A stretch of DNA of 64,000 nt. It comes from Clostridium muellerianum (GTDB taxonomy: Bacteria > Bacillota > Clostridia > Clostridiales > Clostridiaceae). Shown in pieces: positions 55,265-63,952 of this stretch. Location: NCBI RefSeq assembly GCF_012926525.1, contig NZ_JABBNI010000010.1:81692-145691 (forward strand). Direction: 5' to 3'. Made by a program: the position numbers and the translations under genes. The notes under the pieces were generated by a model, which worked only from the letters and a program-made list of their open reading frames with translations, searched no databases and was not told the origin of the DNA. Position 1 is the first letter of the stretch. Each line of letters opens with the position of its first letter.

Positions 55265-56713
55265 ATGATAAAAATAGTTGGTCTAGGACCTGGGGCTAAA
55301 GAGGCCATTACTATAGGGACTTTAGATGTGTTAAAAAATTCTGATAAAATTTATTTAAGAACAGAAAAACACCCTACAGTAGAATTTTTAAAGAAAAATA
55401 GTATAAAATTTGAAACTTATGATCATAAATATGAACAAGGGCAAAACTTTGAACAGGTATATAAGTCTATAGCGGATGATTTAATTAGTAAAGAACAGGA
55501 ATACGGAGATATTGTATATGCTGTACCAGGTCATCCATTAGTAGCCGAAAAATCTGTGAACTTATTAATAGAACTTTGTAAGGAAAAAGGGATAGAAACA
55601 GAAATTTTTACTGCTGTAAGTTTTATAGATGTTCTTATGGAAAGTTTAAAAATTGATCCTATAGAAGGAATGAAGGTAATAGATGCTTTTGATATTAAAG
55701 CTCAAGTTTTAGATAAAAGAGTAGGAACTATAATAACTCAAGTATATGATAAATTTATAGTTTCTGAAGTTAAGTTGGCATTAATGCAGTACTATCCTGA
55801 TGATACTGAGGTGTATTTTGTAAGAGCAGCAGGAATTAAAAATTTAGAGAGTATTAGAAAGATGCCATTATATGAGATAGATAGGCAAGAAGATATAGAT
55901 TATTTAACTTCGCTATACATTCCTAAGAATTTAGAGATAAAAAAGGATTTTAATGATTTACTAGATATAATGAGCATATTAAGATCAGAGAATGGATGCC
56001 CTTGGGATCAAGAACAAAGCCATGAAAGTATAAAAAGGTGTCTTATAGAAGAGTGCTATGAAGTATTAGAGGCTATAGATGAAAAGGATGATGATAAACT
56101 TGTTGAAGAGTTAGGAGACGTATTACTTCAAATAGTTTTTCACTCACAAATAGGTAAAGAAGAAGGATTTTTTAATATAAATGATGTTGTAGAAGGTATT
56201 TGCAAAAAAATGATTGATAGACATCCACACGTATTTGGTGATGTGGAAGTAAATACATCTGAGGGAGTTTTAGTAAATTGGGATAAAATAAAGAAAAAGG
56301 AGCAAGGGTTTGATAGTTATACAGAAGAGTTAAAACATGTTCCTAAAAATTTACCAGCATTGATGAGAGCTGAAAAAGTTCAAAAAAAGGCAGCTAAGGT
56401 TGGATTTGATTGGGATAAGGTAGAAGATGCAATGGATAAAGTTTTAGAAGAATATTACGAAGTAAAGAATGTATATAAAGGTAAAGAAAGGGTAAAAATA
56501 GTAGAAGAAATAGGAGATTTAATATTTGCTTCTGTAAATATTGCTAGATTCCTTGACATTGACCCCGAATTTGCATTAAATTATACTATAGAGAAATTTA
56601 TCAAGCGTTTTGCATATATAGAAGAAAAAGCAAAGTTAAAAAATGTCGATATGATAAATTTGACATTAGATCAAATGAACGAACTTTGGGAACAATCAAA
56701 AGTAAACAATTAA
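55265..56713 (+). CDS. mazG: MazG-family protein with N-terminal tetrapyrrole-methylase-like domain (YabN type)
   Basis: A 482-residue fusion: an N-terminal SAM-dependent methylase fold (about 1-225; IVGLGPGAKEAITIGTL, VPGHPLVAEKS) and two MazG nucleoside triphosphate pyrophosphohydrolase units (about 230-480) with GCPWDQEQSHESIKRCLIEE, EELGDVLLQIVFH and RHPHVFG. MazG removes aberrant NTPs. This fusion is YabN of Bacillus, and the neighbours match. RBS AGAGGTGG. Confidence 0.95.
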   Translation: MIKIVGLGPGAKEAITIGTLDVLKNSDKIYLRTEKHPTVEFLKKNSIKFETYDHKYEQGQNFEQVYKSIADDLISKEQEYGDIVYAVPGHPLVAEKSVNLLIELCKEKGIETEIFTAVSFIDVLMESLKIDPIEGMKVIDAFDIKAQVLDKRVGTIITQVYDKFIVSEVKLALMQYYPDDTEVYFVRAAGIKNLESIRKMPLYEIDRQEDIDYLTSLYIPKNLEIKKDFNDLLDIMSILRSENGCPWDQEQSHESIKRCLIEECYEVLEAIDEKDDDKLVEELGDVLLQIVFHSQIGKEEGFFNINDVVEGICKKMIDRHPHVFGDVEVNTSEGVLVNWDKIKKKEQGFDSYTEELKHVPKNLPALMRAEKVQKKAAKVGFDWDKVEDAMDKVLEEYYEVKNVYKGKERVKIVEEIGDLIFASVNIARFLDIDPEFALNYTIEKFIKRFAYIEEKAKLKNVDMINLTLDQMNELWEQSKVNN

Positions 56714-56815
56714 AGTTTTTTATGCAAAAACGACAAAAAAAGAGGATTTTTCAAATCAATGAAGAATATGCTAATATGCAACTAAAGCATACTCAATATT
56801 AAGGAGGTAAAAAAG

Positions 56816-57091
56816 GTGAATAAGTCAGAATTAATTGCAAGTATAGCAGAAAAGTCAAAGCTAACAAAGAAGGATGTAGAAGTAGTATTAAAGGGGTTCA
56901 TAGAAAGTGTTGAAGAAACACTTGAAAATGGTGACAAAGTTCAGCTTGTTGGATTTGGAACATTTGAAACAAGAAAAAGAGCTGCAAGAATAGGAAGAAA
57001 TCCAAGAACTAAAGAAGAAATAACAATACCAGAATCAACAGTTCCAGTATTTAAAGCTGGTAAAGAATTTAAAGATAAAGTAAACAAGTAG
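56816..57091 (+). CDS. HU family DNA-binding protein
   Basis: HU is the small histone-like nucleoid protein that bends DNA as a dimer. The 91-residue protein has the expected MNKSELIASIAEKSKLTKKD start, VQLVGFGTFETRKRAARIGRNPRTKEEI and the arm ending in PVFKAGKEFKDKV. It starts with GTG after AAGGAGG. In Bacillus hbs lies elsewhere, so its place between mazG and rqcP is a clostridial arrangement. Confidence 0.96.
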   Translation: MNKSELIASIAEKSKLTKKDVEVVLKGFIESVEETLENGDKVQLVGFGTFETRKRAARIGRNPRTKEEITIPESTVPVFKAGKEFKDKVNK

Positions 57092-57095
57092 CATT

Positions 57096-57127
57096 AAAAA
57101 AACCTGGGTGTAAATCTGGGTTTTTTG
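57096..57127 (+). terminator. terminator after HU gene
   Basis: AAAAAACCTGGG (57096-57107) pairs, with G-U pairs, with TCTGGGTTTTTT (57115-57126); a T-run follows. Confidence 0.82.
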
Positions 57128-57147
57128 TTTTAAAAAGGAGAATAAAA

Positions 57148-57408
57148 ATGAGATTAGACAAATATCTTAAGGTTTCAAGAATAATAAAAAGAAGAACAAT
57201 AGCAAAAGAAGTTTGTGAGGGTGGAAGAGTAAGCATAAATGATAAAGTAGCAAAACCTAGCACAGAAGTTAAAGAAGGAGATGTTATAGAGATACAGTAT
57301 GCTAACAAGTCTCTTAAAGCTAAAATCGTAAATATTGCAGAGCATGTTACAAAAGTAAATGCACAGGAAATGTATGAAATTATATCAGGAGAAGAGGACA
57401 AAGAATAA
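57148..57408 (+). CDS. rqcP: S4-domain ribosome quality-control protein RqcP (YabO)
   Basis: RqcP, formerly YabO, is an Hsp15-like S4-domain protein that works with RqcH on stalled 50S subunits to add alanine tails to nascent chains. The 86 residues are nearly all S4 domain (MRLDKYLKVSRIIKRRTIAKEVCEGGRVSINDKVAKPSTEVKEGD is the conserved part). It lies in the Bacillus yabN-yabO-yabP order, with AAAGGAG upstream. Confidence 0.93.
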   Translation: MRLDKYLKVSRIIKRRTIAKEVCEGGRVSINDKVAKPSTEVKEGDVIEIQYANKSLKAKIVNIAEHVTKVNAQEMYEIISGEEDKE

Positions 57409-57440
57409 ACAGGAGACATATAAAATACCATTTTACTTAG

Positions 57441-57469
57441 TAATATCCCCTTAAGTATATGCATATATT
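57441..57469 (+). promoter_or_regulatory. sigma-E-type promoter of yabP
   Basis: TAATATC (57441-57447) matches the sigma-E -35 KMATATT at six of seven positions. CATATATT (57462-57469) matches the -10 CATACAnT at seven of eight, with a 14-bp spacer. yabP is a mother-cell sigma-E gene in Bacillus. Confidence 0.6.
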
Positions 57470-57492
57470 TAAATATAAGTGGAGGGGATGTT

Positions 57493-57786
57493 ATGGAGAA
57501 AAAGGAAGTAAAGGTGCTAGAAGATAAGAAAAGTATAATGCATATTGAAAATAGAAAAAAACTTTTGTTAAGTGGAGTTGTAGAAGTTATAAGCTTTAAT
57601 GAAGAACAAATAGTATTAAATACTAATCTAGGTACACTTAATATTAAAGGACAAAGTCTTAAAATGAATAAATTGGACGTTCAAAATGGGGATGTTGTTA
57701 TAATTGGAATGATAAATTCATGCATATATACAAATAATCAAGTTAAAAAGCAAAAAGAAAGATTAATATCAAGATTGTTTAAGTAG
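57493..57786 (+). CDS. yabP: sporulation protein YabP
   Basis: YabP is a small sigma-E-controlled protein needed for sporulation in Bacillus. The 97-residue protein has the family block ENRKKLLLSGVVEVISFNEEQIVLNT and GTLNIKGQSLKMNKLDVQNGDVVIIG. GGAGGGG precedes the ATG. It is coupled to yabQ 6 bp downstream. Confidence 0.93.
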   Translation: MEKKEVKVLEDKKSIMHIENRKKLLLSGVVEVISFNEEQIVLNTNLGTLNIKGQSLKMNKLDVQNGDVVIIGMINSCIYTNNQVKKQKERLISRLFK

Positions 57787-57792
57787 GGAAAG

Positions 57793-58203
57793 ATGATTTT
57801 ATCAATAACAGAACAGTTAAGATGTATTATATTTAGTTTTATTGCAGGAATTATAATAGGAATATTATTTGATTTATATAGAATAATAAGAGGATTTAAT
57901 AATGTCAATAAAATATTAACTTTTGTAGAAGATATTTTATTTTGGATTTTTGCCGCTATGGTGGTATTTATATTTTTGCTTTTTATAGATTGTTTGTATG
58001 TAGGTGTATATGTGTATGCATGGATAAGTTTAGGTACATACTTATATATGAGAATATTTAGTAATATGTTTATAAGTTTTCAATATAAGTTAATCAAGAA
58101 TATTAGAAAAGCATTTAGAGTGTTAAAAAATATAATATTTTACCCTTTTGTATTAATAATTTATACTATTAGAACAAAAAATAAAAGAAATTATAAAAAA
58201 TAA
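57793..58203 (+). CDS. yabQ: spore cortex protein YabQ
   Basis: YabQ is a mother-cell membrane protein required for spore cortex synthesis. The 136-residue protein has three to four hydrophobic segments and the family motif GIIIGILFDLYRIIRG near the N-terminus, followed by a basic tail. Its order after yabP and before divIC is conserved with Bacillus. Confidence 0.9.
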   Translation: MILSITEQLRCIIFSFIAGIIIGILFDLYRIIRGFNNVNKILTFVEDILFWIFAAMVVFIFLLFIDCLYVGVYVYAWISLGTYLYMRIFSNMFISFQYKLIKNIRKAFRVLKNIIFYPFVLIIYTIRTKNKRNYKK

Positions 58204-58286
58204 CTTGAAGAAAGTTCAAAATCAAATTAGAATATAAGTATAATGTTTTTTTGAAATACATTTCTAAAGTGGAAATGGTGATAATT

Positions 58287-58559
58287 ATGAAAAAAAAGTT
58301 TAAATTTAAAAATGTAGTCTTATTGTTTATAATTTTTTATGCATGTTGTATTTTTATAAATCAGCAAATAACTATGCATAAAATAAAAGATCAAATATCA
58401 CAAAAAAATTTAGAAGAGCAAAAGGTTAAAGATAAAAATAAGAAATTACAGGATGAGGTTAAGATGTCTAAGTCAGATATGTATATAGAAAAGCTGGCAA
58501 GAGAAAGATTAGGTCTTATTAAACCAGGCGAAATCCCTGTAATAAACACAAAGAACTAA
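58287..58559 (+). CDS. divIC: septum formation initiator DivIC/FtsB-like
   Basis: DivIC is a bitopic division protein that forms a complex with FtsL and DivIB at the septum. From the ATG at 58287 it is 90 residues: basic cytoplasmic start, one membrane segment (VVLLFIIFYACCIFI), a coiled coil (about 33-65) and the conserved end YIEKLARERLGLIKPGE. Upstream in-frame starts at 58251 and 58275 are possible but have poorer ribosome sites. Confidence 0.9.
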   Translation: MKKKFKFKNVVLLFIIFYACCIFINQQITMHKIKDQISQKNLEEQKVKDKNKKLQDEVKMSKSDMYIEKLARERLGLIKPGEIPVINTKN

Positions 58560-58625
58560 AAGTTTAGTTTCAAATTTAAAATTTACTATATAACATTATT
58601 TTTATTAAGGAGGAGTCTTTTTAAT

Positions 58626-59033
58626 ATGACCTTAAAGGCAGGAAGCATACTAGAGGGTACAGTAGTTAACATTACTAGTTTTGGAGCTTTTGTAGAAATC
58701 GATGGGAAAACCGGCTTAGTTCACATATCTGAGGTATCAGATACTTATGTGAAAAATATAAGGGATTACTTAAAGGAAAAAGACAAAGTAAAAGTTAAAG
58801 TAATTTCAGTTGATGAAAATGGGAAGATAAGTTTATCCATTAAGCAGGCTATACCAGAGAAAAAAAGTGTAAAACCGGTAGAAATTGATTGGAACAAAGA
58901 AAAAACTAGAAATGCACAAGGAGGTTTTGAAGATAGGCTATCTAAGTTTTTAAAGGATAGTGAAGAAAGATTTCAAGATCTAAAGAAACATCAAGATTCA
59001 AAAGGTAGAGGATATAGAAAACCATCCAATTAA
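58626..59033 (+). CDS. S1-domain RNA-binding protein (YabR-like)
   Basis: A 135-residue protein whose first 73 residues are an S1 RNA-binding domain (GSILEGTVVNITSFGAFVEIDGKTGLVHISEVSD, then GKISLSIKQA), followed by a charged, probably disordered tail. It resembles Bacillus YabR and the S1 repeat of polynucleotide phosphorylase. The role is unknown; ribosome or RNA binding is expected. AAGGAGGAG precedes the ATG. Confidence 0.92.
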   Translation: MTLKAGSILEGTVVNITSFGAFVEIDGKTGLVHISEVSDTYVKNIRDYLKEKDKVKVKVISVDENGKISLSIKQAIPEKKSVKPVEIDWNKEKTRNAQGGFEDRLSKFLKDSEERFQDLKKHQDSKGRGYRKPSN

Positions 59034-59049
59034 TAATTTATTTTGAATA

Positions 59050-59076
59050 TAAAGAGGCTAGAAATTAGCCTCTTTT
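59050..59076 (+). terminator. terminator after yabR-like gene
   Basis: A 10-bp stem (59051-59060 with 59066-59075), GAAAT loop, T's at the end. Confidence 0.9.
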
Positions 59077-59115
59077 ATGTTAAATAATTTAAAAATAAAA
59101 AAATATATAAAACAG

Positions 59116-59144
59116 TTGACAACAATAAATATATCGTATATAAT
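59116..59144 (+). promoter_or_regulatory. perfect consensus promoter of the tRNA operon
   Basis: TTGACA (59116-59121), 17-bp spacer, TATAAT (59139-59144). This fits strong constitutive tRNA transcription; start near 59151. Confidence 0.9.
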
Positions 59145-59190
59145 AAGTTATGTTGTCAGGTTATAAGGCAGTCAAATGACTGATAAAAAT

Positions 59191-59279
59191 GCTGGAGTGG
59201 CGGAACTGGCAGACGCACAGGACTTAAAATCCTGCGGGCTTTAAAACCCGTACCGGTTCGATTCCGGTCTTCAGCACCA
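59191..59279 (+). tRNA. tRNA-Leu (UAA), copy 1
   Basis: Cloverleaf with acceptor GCTGGAG/CTTCAGC, anticodon loop CTTAAAA (anticodon TAA), a long class II variable arm (GCGGGCTTTAAAACCCG), T-loop GGTTCGATTCC and encoded CCA. Confidence 0.96.
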
Positions 59280-59285
59280 AAACAT

Positions 59286-59361
<76 letters not shown>

Positions 59362-59374
59362 AATTAAATAATAA

Positions 59375-59451
59375 GGCGGAATAGCTCAGCTGGCTAGAGC
59401 ATTCGGTTCATACCCGAAGTGTCGTAGGTTCAAGTCCTATTTCCGCTACCA
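59375..59451 (+). tRNA. elongator tRNA-Met (CAU), copy 1
   Basis: Acceptor GGCGGAA/TTCCGCT with G1-U72 as in Bacillus elongator tRNA-Met; anticodon loop TTCATAC; encoded CCA. A lysidine-type tRNA-Ile2 is less likely from the acceptor sequence. Confidence 0.92.
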
Positions 59452-59466
59452 TATAAATTTTTAAAT

Positions 59467-59555
59467 GCTGGAGTGGCGGAACTGGCAGACGCACAGGACT
59501 TAAAATCCTGCGGGCTTTAAAACCCGTACCGGTTCGATTCCGGTCTTCAGCACCA
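59467..59555 (+). tRNA. tRNA-Leu (UAA), copy 2
   Basis: Sequence identical to the copy at 59191, offset 276 bp; part of a tandem duplication of the triplet. Confidence 0.96.
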
Positions 59556-59560
59556 AACAT

Positions 59561-59636
<76 letters not shown>

Positions 59637-59649
59637 AATTAAATAATAA

Positions 59650-59726
59650 GGCGGAATAGCTCAGCTGGCTAGAGCATTCGGTTCATACCCGAAGTGTCGT
59701 AGGTTCAAGTCCTATTTCCGCTACCA
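59650..59726 (+). tRNA. elongator tRNA-Met (CAU), copy 2
   Basis: Identical to the copy at 59375, offset 275 bp; followed by the operon terminator. Confidence 0.92.
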
Positions 59727-59729
59727 GAA

Positions 59730-59757
59730 CCTGTGGTTTATACCACAGGCTTTTTAG
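59730..59757 (+). terminator. tRNA operon terminator
   Basis: CCTGTGGT (59730-59737 plus T) pairs with ACCACAGG (59742-59749), followed by CTTTTTAG. Confidence 0.9.
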
Positions 59758-59899
59758 TTTTTTGAAAAACTTATTATAAGGCATCTGAAAGAAAATTCAA
59801 CTTATTTCTTCAAAATTTATCTATAACTGTCTAAAGAAAATTTTTTTAAAAAAACTTAGGATTAAATGTCCTAAAAAAAATAAATGGGCATATCAGTTT

Positions 59900-59932
59900 A
59901 TGACATTTATTTCCAGCGCACTTTGCTATAAT
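59900..59932 (+). promoter_or_regulatory. spoIIE promoter, 21-bp spacing
   Basis: ATGACA (59900-59905) and TATAAT (59927-59932) are 21 bp apart. Bacillus spoIIE and spoIIG have the same unusual spacing and need Spo0A~P. Loose TGTC-type boxes occur upstream but none is a full Spo0A box (TGTCGAA). Confidence 0.55.
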
Positions 59933-59964
59933 AAAAGCAGTAATTTATAAGGTGGGTGGTATAA

Positions 59965-62352
59965 ATGCAGTACGGAGTTGAACTTTTTCCGTATAAAAGA
60001 GTTAAAGATTCAAAGGATGAATTAAAAAAGAGAAGGTTTAAAAGTTTGCCCTTGGTAGTTAAATTTATTAGTTATTTTATAGCAGCATTTTTAACAAGCA
60101 GGGTAATTATGATAAATCTTATGGCTCCATTTGGTATAGCTTTCCTCATTGCAGTTATTACTTGCGAAGAAGATAAGGTTATATTAGTATCAGGGATTGG
60201 AACCGTTCTAGGGTATGTTTCCCTTTATAACAATATAAAGAGTTTGCCTGTATATATTATAACTACAGCAACTCTTATAGCTATTAGTTACATATTAAGA
60301 AGGATAGATCAAAGAAAGAAATTAATATTGATGTTCTTTACTTTGTTTGTAGAGTTTGCTTTCTATAAGTTATTAATACTTAAAATAACAGCAGGTATGT
60401 CATTTATGATTTCATTTTTTGAAGTGAGTGCTATATTCCCATTATATTTTATTATTAATTATTCGATAATATGCTTTAAACAATATAAAACAAGACATTT
60501 ATATAGCAGTGAAGAAATAATAAGTATGTCAGTTACTGTATCTTTAGTGGTAGCAGGTACCTGGGGTACTAGTATAAGAGAAATATCTATAAGAAATGTT
60601 ATTGCTTTAGCATTTATTCTTATAGTAGGATATACAAAAGGAAGCTCAGCAGGAGCAGCGTCAGGAGTGGCTATGGGAACTATAATAGGCGTAACATCTA
60701 GTAATATGATAGCTTTTGTAGGAGTATACGGGGTGTGTGGTTTAATATCTGGCATATTTAGAGAAACGGGCAAATGGATGAGCGGTTTGGCGTATCTTGT
60801 AGCCTTTGCCGTGTTAAAAATGTATTCTGATATAGGAGTTCAATTTAAATTAATAGAGGTAATTATAAGTTCTATATTTTTTTTCATGATACCTGGAAAA
60901 ATTTTCAAAAAAATTGAATTAGAATTGGATTGGCAGAAAAAGCAGGAGTACTTTAAAGAAAATTATGCAGAAAAGATTAAAGCATTGTTAGTGAATAAAT
61001 TAGAAAATTTTTCAGAAGTATTGTTTGGTATGTCAGAAATTTTAGAAAAGCTAGTGTACAATGATAAATTATTAATGAAAAATAAAAGTACAGCATTAAT
61101 AGAGAATCTTGCAGATCGTGTATGTAGTACATGTTCTATGCAGTCAATGTGCTGGAAGAGGGAAAATTTTTATACCTATAACGCTTTTAGCGAATTAATA
61201 CAAAGTTATCAGGATAATAAGAAGCAAATTCCATATGAAATAGAAAGAAAGTGTATAAAAAGATCTGCTGTTATAAAAAACACTGAAGAAATTGTTAATA
61301 ATTATATAATTAATGAAATGTGGAAGAATAGATTAAGTGAGTGTAGAGAATTGTTATCAGGTCAAATAGAAAGTGTAGGAGATTCAGTGTCAGAAATTGT
61401 GCATGAATTTAATTACAATATAAAGTTTAATACTGAAACTGAAAATACTATAAGAAGAGTTTTAAACAAAAACAATATACATTATAGAGATATATTTTGT
61501 TATACTAATAAAAACAATAGGTTATTAGCAAAATTGTCTATGAATGCTTGTGGAGGAAAACAAATTTGTATAAAAAATATATTGCCATTAATAAATGAAG
61601 TGACAGGAAAATGTATGTGTGTTAGCGATGATGGGTGCAACTTAAATACTGAATTGAAAGTTTGCAGTGTTACTTTTGAGGAAACTCCTAAGTACCATGT
61701 AGCAGCTTATTCTAGTAAGTGCTGTAAAGATGGAGAGAAATATAGTGGAGATAGTTGTAGTTTTCAAAAATTATCTGATGGAACTTATTTAACTGTTATA
61801 AGTGATGGAATGGGTTTTGGTCCACAAGCTGGGAAGGAAAGTAATGCTGCTGTTGAGCTCATAGAAAGGTTTTCCAAGGCAGGATTTAATAAGATAACGG
61901 CTATAAATGCAATAAATTCTATAATGACCATGAAATTTTCAGAGGAAGAAAAGTTTTCAACTTTAGATTTGAATAGCATAGATTTGTACAAGGGAGAAGT
62001 TGACTTTATGAAAGTTGGAGCTGTAGCTAGCTTTATAAAAAGAGGAGAAGATGTTGATGTTGTTAAGTCTAAAACTTTACCAATTGGTGTACTAGATAAA
62101 CCTGATATAGATATAACTAGAAAAAAAGTTGAAAATGGAGATGTCATTATTATGTTAAGTGATGGAGTGCTGGATTATGAAAGTCAAGAGGCGGGTAAAT
62201 ACGAGTGGATATTAGACTTTTTAAAGGAGAATAAAGCTAATGATCCTAAACAGTTGTGCGAAGAAATTATAAATAATGCAAAAAAATTAAGCAAAGGAAA
62301 GATAAAAGATGATATGACAGTAATTGTAGAAAAGGTATATAGTCTATATTAA
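59965..62352 (+). CDS. spoIIE: stage II sporulation protein E, phosphatase
   Basis: SpoIIE sits at the polar septum and dephosphorylates SpoIIAA to activate sigma-F in the forespore. The 795-residue protein has about ten membrane segments (residues 28-320), a regulatory region (about 330-580) with conserved Cys (CSTCSMQSMCW), and the C-terminal PP2C-type phosphatase with metal-binding aspartates in VISDGMGFGPQAGKES and MLSDGVLDYES. Length and layout match the family. AAGGTGGG precedes the ATG. It follows the tRNA operon, as in Bacillus. Confidence 0.96.
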   Translation: MQYGVELFPYKRVKDSKDELKKRRFKSLPLVVKFISYFIAAFLTSRVIMINLMAPFGIAFLIAVITCEEDKVILVSGIGTVLGYVSLYNNIKSLPVYIITTATLIAISYILRRIDQRKKLILMFFTLFVEFAFYKLLILKITAGMSFMISFFEVSAIFPLYFIINYSIICFKQYKTRHLYSSEEIISMSVTVSLVVAGTWGTSIREISIRNVIALAFILIVGYTKGSSAGAASGVAMGTIIGVTSSNMIAFVGVYGVCGLISGIFRETGKWMSGLAYLVAFAVLKMYSDIGVQFKLIEVIISSIFFFMIPGKIFKKIELELDWQKKQEYFKENYAEKIKALLVNKLENFSEVLFGMSEILEKLVYNDKLLMKNKSTALIENLADRVCSTCSMQSMCWKRENFYTYNAFSELIQSYQDNKKQIPYEIERKCIKRSAVIKNTEEIVNNYIINEMWKNRLSECRELLSGQIESVGDSVSEIVHEFNYNIKFNTETENTIRRVLNKNNIHYRDIFCYTNKNNRLLAKLSMNACGGKQICIKNILPLINEVTGKCMCVSDDGCNLNTELKVCSVTFEETPKYHVAAYSSKCCKDGEKYSGDSCSFQKLSDGTYLTVISDGMGFGPQAGKESNAAVELIERFSKAGFNKITAINAINSIMTMKFSEEEKFSTLDLNSIDLYKGEVDFMKVGAVASFIKRGEDVDVVKSKTLPIGVLDKPDIDITRKKVENGDVIIMLSDGVLDYESQEAGKYEWILDFLKENKANDPKQLCEEIINNAKKLSKGKIKDDMTVIVEKVYSLY

Positions 62353-62368
62353 ATAAATTAAATTTTTG

Positions 62369-62409
62369 ATGGCTTAAGTTTAGAATAATATATTTTAAAC
62401 TTAAGCCAT
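62369..62409 (+). terminator. hairpin after spoIIE
   Basis: Perfect 14-bp stem (62369-62382 with 62396-62409), 13-nt loop; the 3' T-run is poor. Confidence 0.65.
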
Positions 62410-62497
62410 TGAAAATTTAAATTGATTATTTGATTTAAAGATAAAAGTTAAGTATTATATTATCTATAAAAACAAAATTTGGGGGGAAGTGATAAAT

Positions 62498-63883
62498 TTG
62501 ATAAATACAGTTTTAAAAACTATAAATAAGTATAGAATGTTTAATGAAGGTGATAAAGTAATAGTTGCAGTATCTGGTGGACCAGATTCTATATGTTTAC
62601 TGCATATATTATATTCCTTAAGAAATCAGCTTAATATACAATTGTGTGCAGCTCATGTAAATCATTGTTTGAGGGGAGATGAGGCTGATAAAGATGAGGA
62701 GTATGTAAGGAAATTTTGTGAAGATTTAAATATAGAATTTAGAAGTAGGTCAGTAGATATAAATAAAATGATGGAAAAAGAAAATATTTCATGTGAAAGT
62801 GCAGGAAGAAAGGCCAGGTACGATTTTTTTAATAACGTAAAAAAGGAATTAAATGCACAAAAAATAGCTATAGCTCATAATGCTAATGATCAAGCAGAAA
62901 CGATACTAATGAGAATTATGAGGGGAACAGGATTAGAAGGTTTGATGGGAATAAAGGCAGTTAGAGATGATGTGTTTGTAAGACCTTTAATAAATACAAC
63001 AAGACAGGAAATTGAGGAATACTGTGATATACAAAATATTAAACCTAGGATAGATAAAACCAATTTAGAAACTATATATTCTAGAAATAGGGTAAGATTA
63101 CAGTTAATACCATATATTCAAGAAAATTTTAACAAAGATATCGTGAAGGTTCTTAATAGATTGTCTGATACCATAAAAATAGATAATGAGTATTTAGAAA
63201 TAGTTGCTAAAGAAAAGTTTAAAAGATATTGTGATATACAGACAGAAAAGGTTATAATATCAAAGGAGGCATTTTTAGAAAATGAAGCCATAATTACTAG
63301 AATAATAAGAAAAGCCCTATACACAATAACTGGAACATTAAATAACTTTGAGAAAGTTCACATTTATGACATAATTGATGTTCAATCCAAATCAACAGGA
63401 AAAGATATTGATCTTGCAAATAATATTATAGTATCTAATAAATATGGTGATATACACATATTGAAGAAATCACAAAAAAGTAAGGTTGAGGAGAATAAAT
63501 CATATTTTATACATAAAGGAGTTAATGACATAAAAGAATACAGATTACGAGTAATAACTAGAATTGTTGATTCTAAAGAAAATGTAGATTTTAAAAGTAG
63601 CAGATTAACTAAGTACTTTGACTATGATAAAGTTGGCAATGAAATAATTATAAGACATAGAAGAGAAGGAGATAAATTTGTACCTTTAGGTATGAAAGGA
63701 AATAAGAAATTAAAAGATTTCTTTATGGATGAAAAGATAACTAAAGATCAAAGACAACATATTCCTATTATATGTTTTGACAATGAAATTGGATGGGTTG
63801 TAGGATATAGAGTAAGCGAACTTTTTAAAGTTAATGAAAATACAAAAAATATATTAGAGATAAAAGTTGAAAGGATAGTGTAA
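62498..63883 (+). CDS. tilS: tRNA(Ile)-lysidine synthetase
   Basis: TilS converts C34 of tRNA-Ile(CAU) to lysidine so that it reads AUA, which is common in this A+T-rich genome. The protein has the PP-loop VAVSGGPDS (SGGPDS at 26-31), HVNHCLRGDEADKDEEYV, AHNANDQAETILMR, and the C-terminal TilS domain (RHRREGDKFVPLGMKGNKKLKDFFMDEKI). I chose TTG at 62498, better spaced from GGGGGG than the GTG at 62489. In Bacillus hprT and ftsH follow; here the window ends after 117 bp without a gene. Confidence 0.95.
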   Translation: MINTVLKTINKYRMFNEGDKVIVAVSGGPDSICLLHILYSLRNQLNIQLCAAHVNHCLRGDEADKDEEYVRKFCEDLNIEFRSRSVDINKMMEKENISCESAGRKARYDFFNNVKKELNAQKIAIAHNANDQAETILMRIMRGTGLEGLMGIKAVRDDVFVRPLINTTRQEIEEYCDIQNIKPRIDKTNLETIYSRNRVRLQLIPYIQENFNKDIVKVLNRLSDTIKIDNEYLEIVAKEKFKRYCDIQTEKVIISKEAFLENEAIITRIIRKALYTITGTLNNFEKVHIYDIIDVQSKSTGKDIDLANNIIVSNKYGDIHILKKSQKSKVEENKSYFIHKGVNDIKEYRLRVITRIVDSKENVDFKSSRLTKYFDYDKVGNEIIIRHRREGDKFVPLGMKGNKKLKDFFMDEKITKDQRQHIPIICFDNEIGWVVGYRVSELFKVNENTKNILEIKVERIV

Positions 63884-63892
63884 AGTTTGCTA

Positions 63893-63952
63893 TGAAAAAA
63901 TAACGCTCAAAAAATATGCTTGTAAGAGCTCATGAGGTTGCTTATTTTTTCA
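63893..63952 (+). terminator. hairpin after tilS
   Basis: An 11-bp stem (63893-63903 with 63942-63952) encloses a smaller GCTC/GAGC pairing. It has T's in its right arm and may terminate tilS. Confidence 0.5.
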
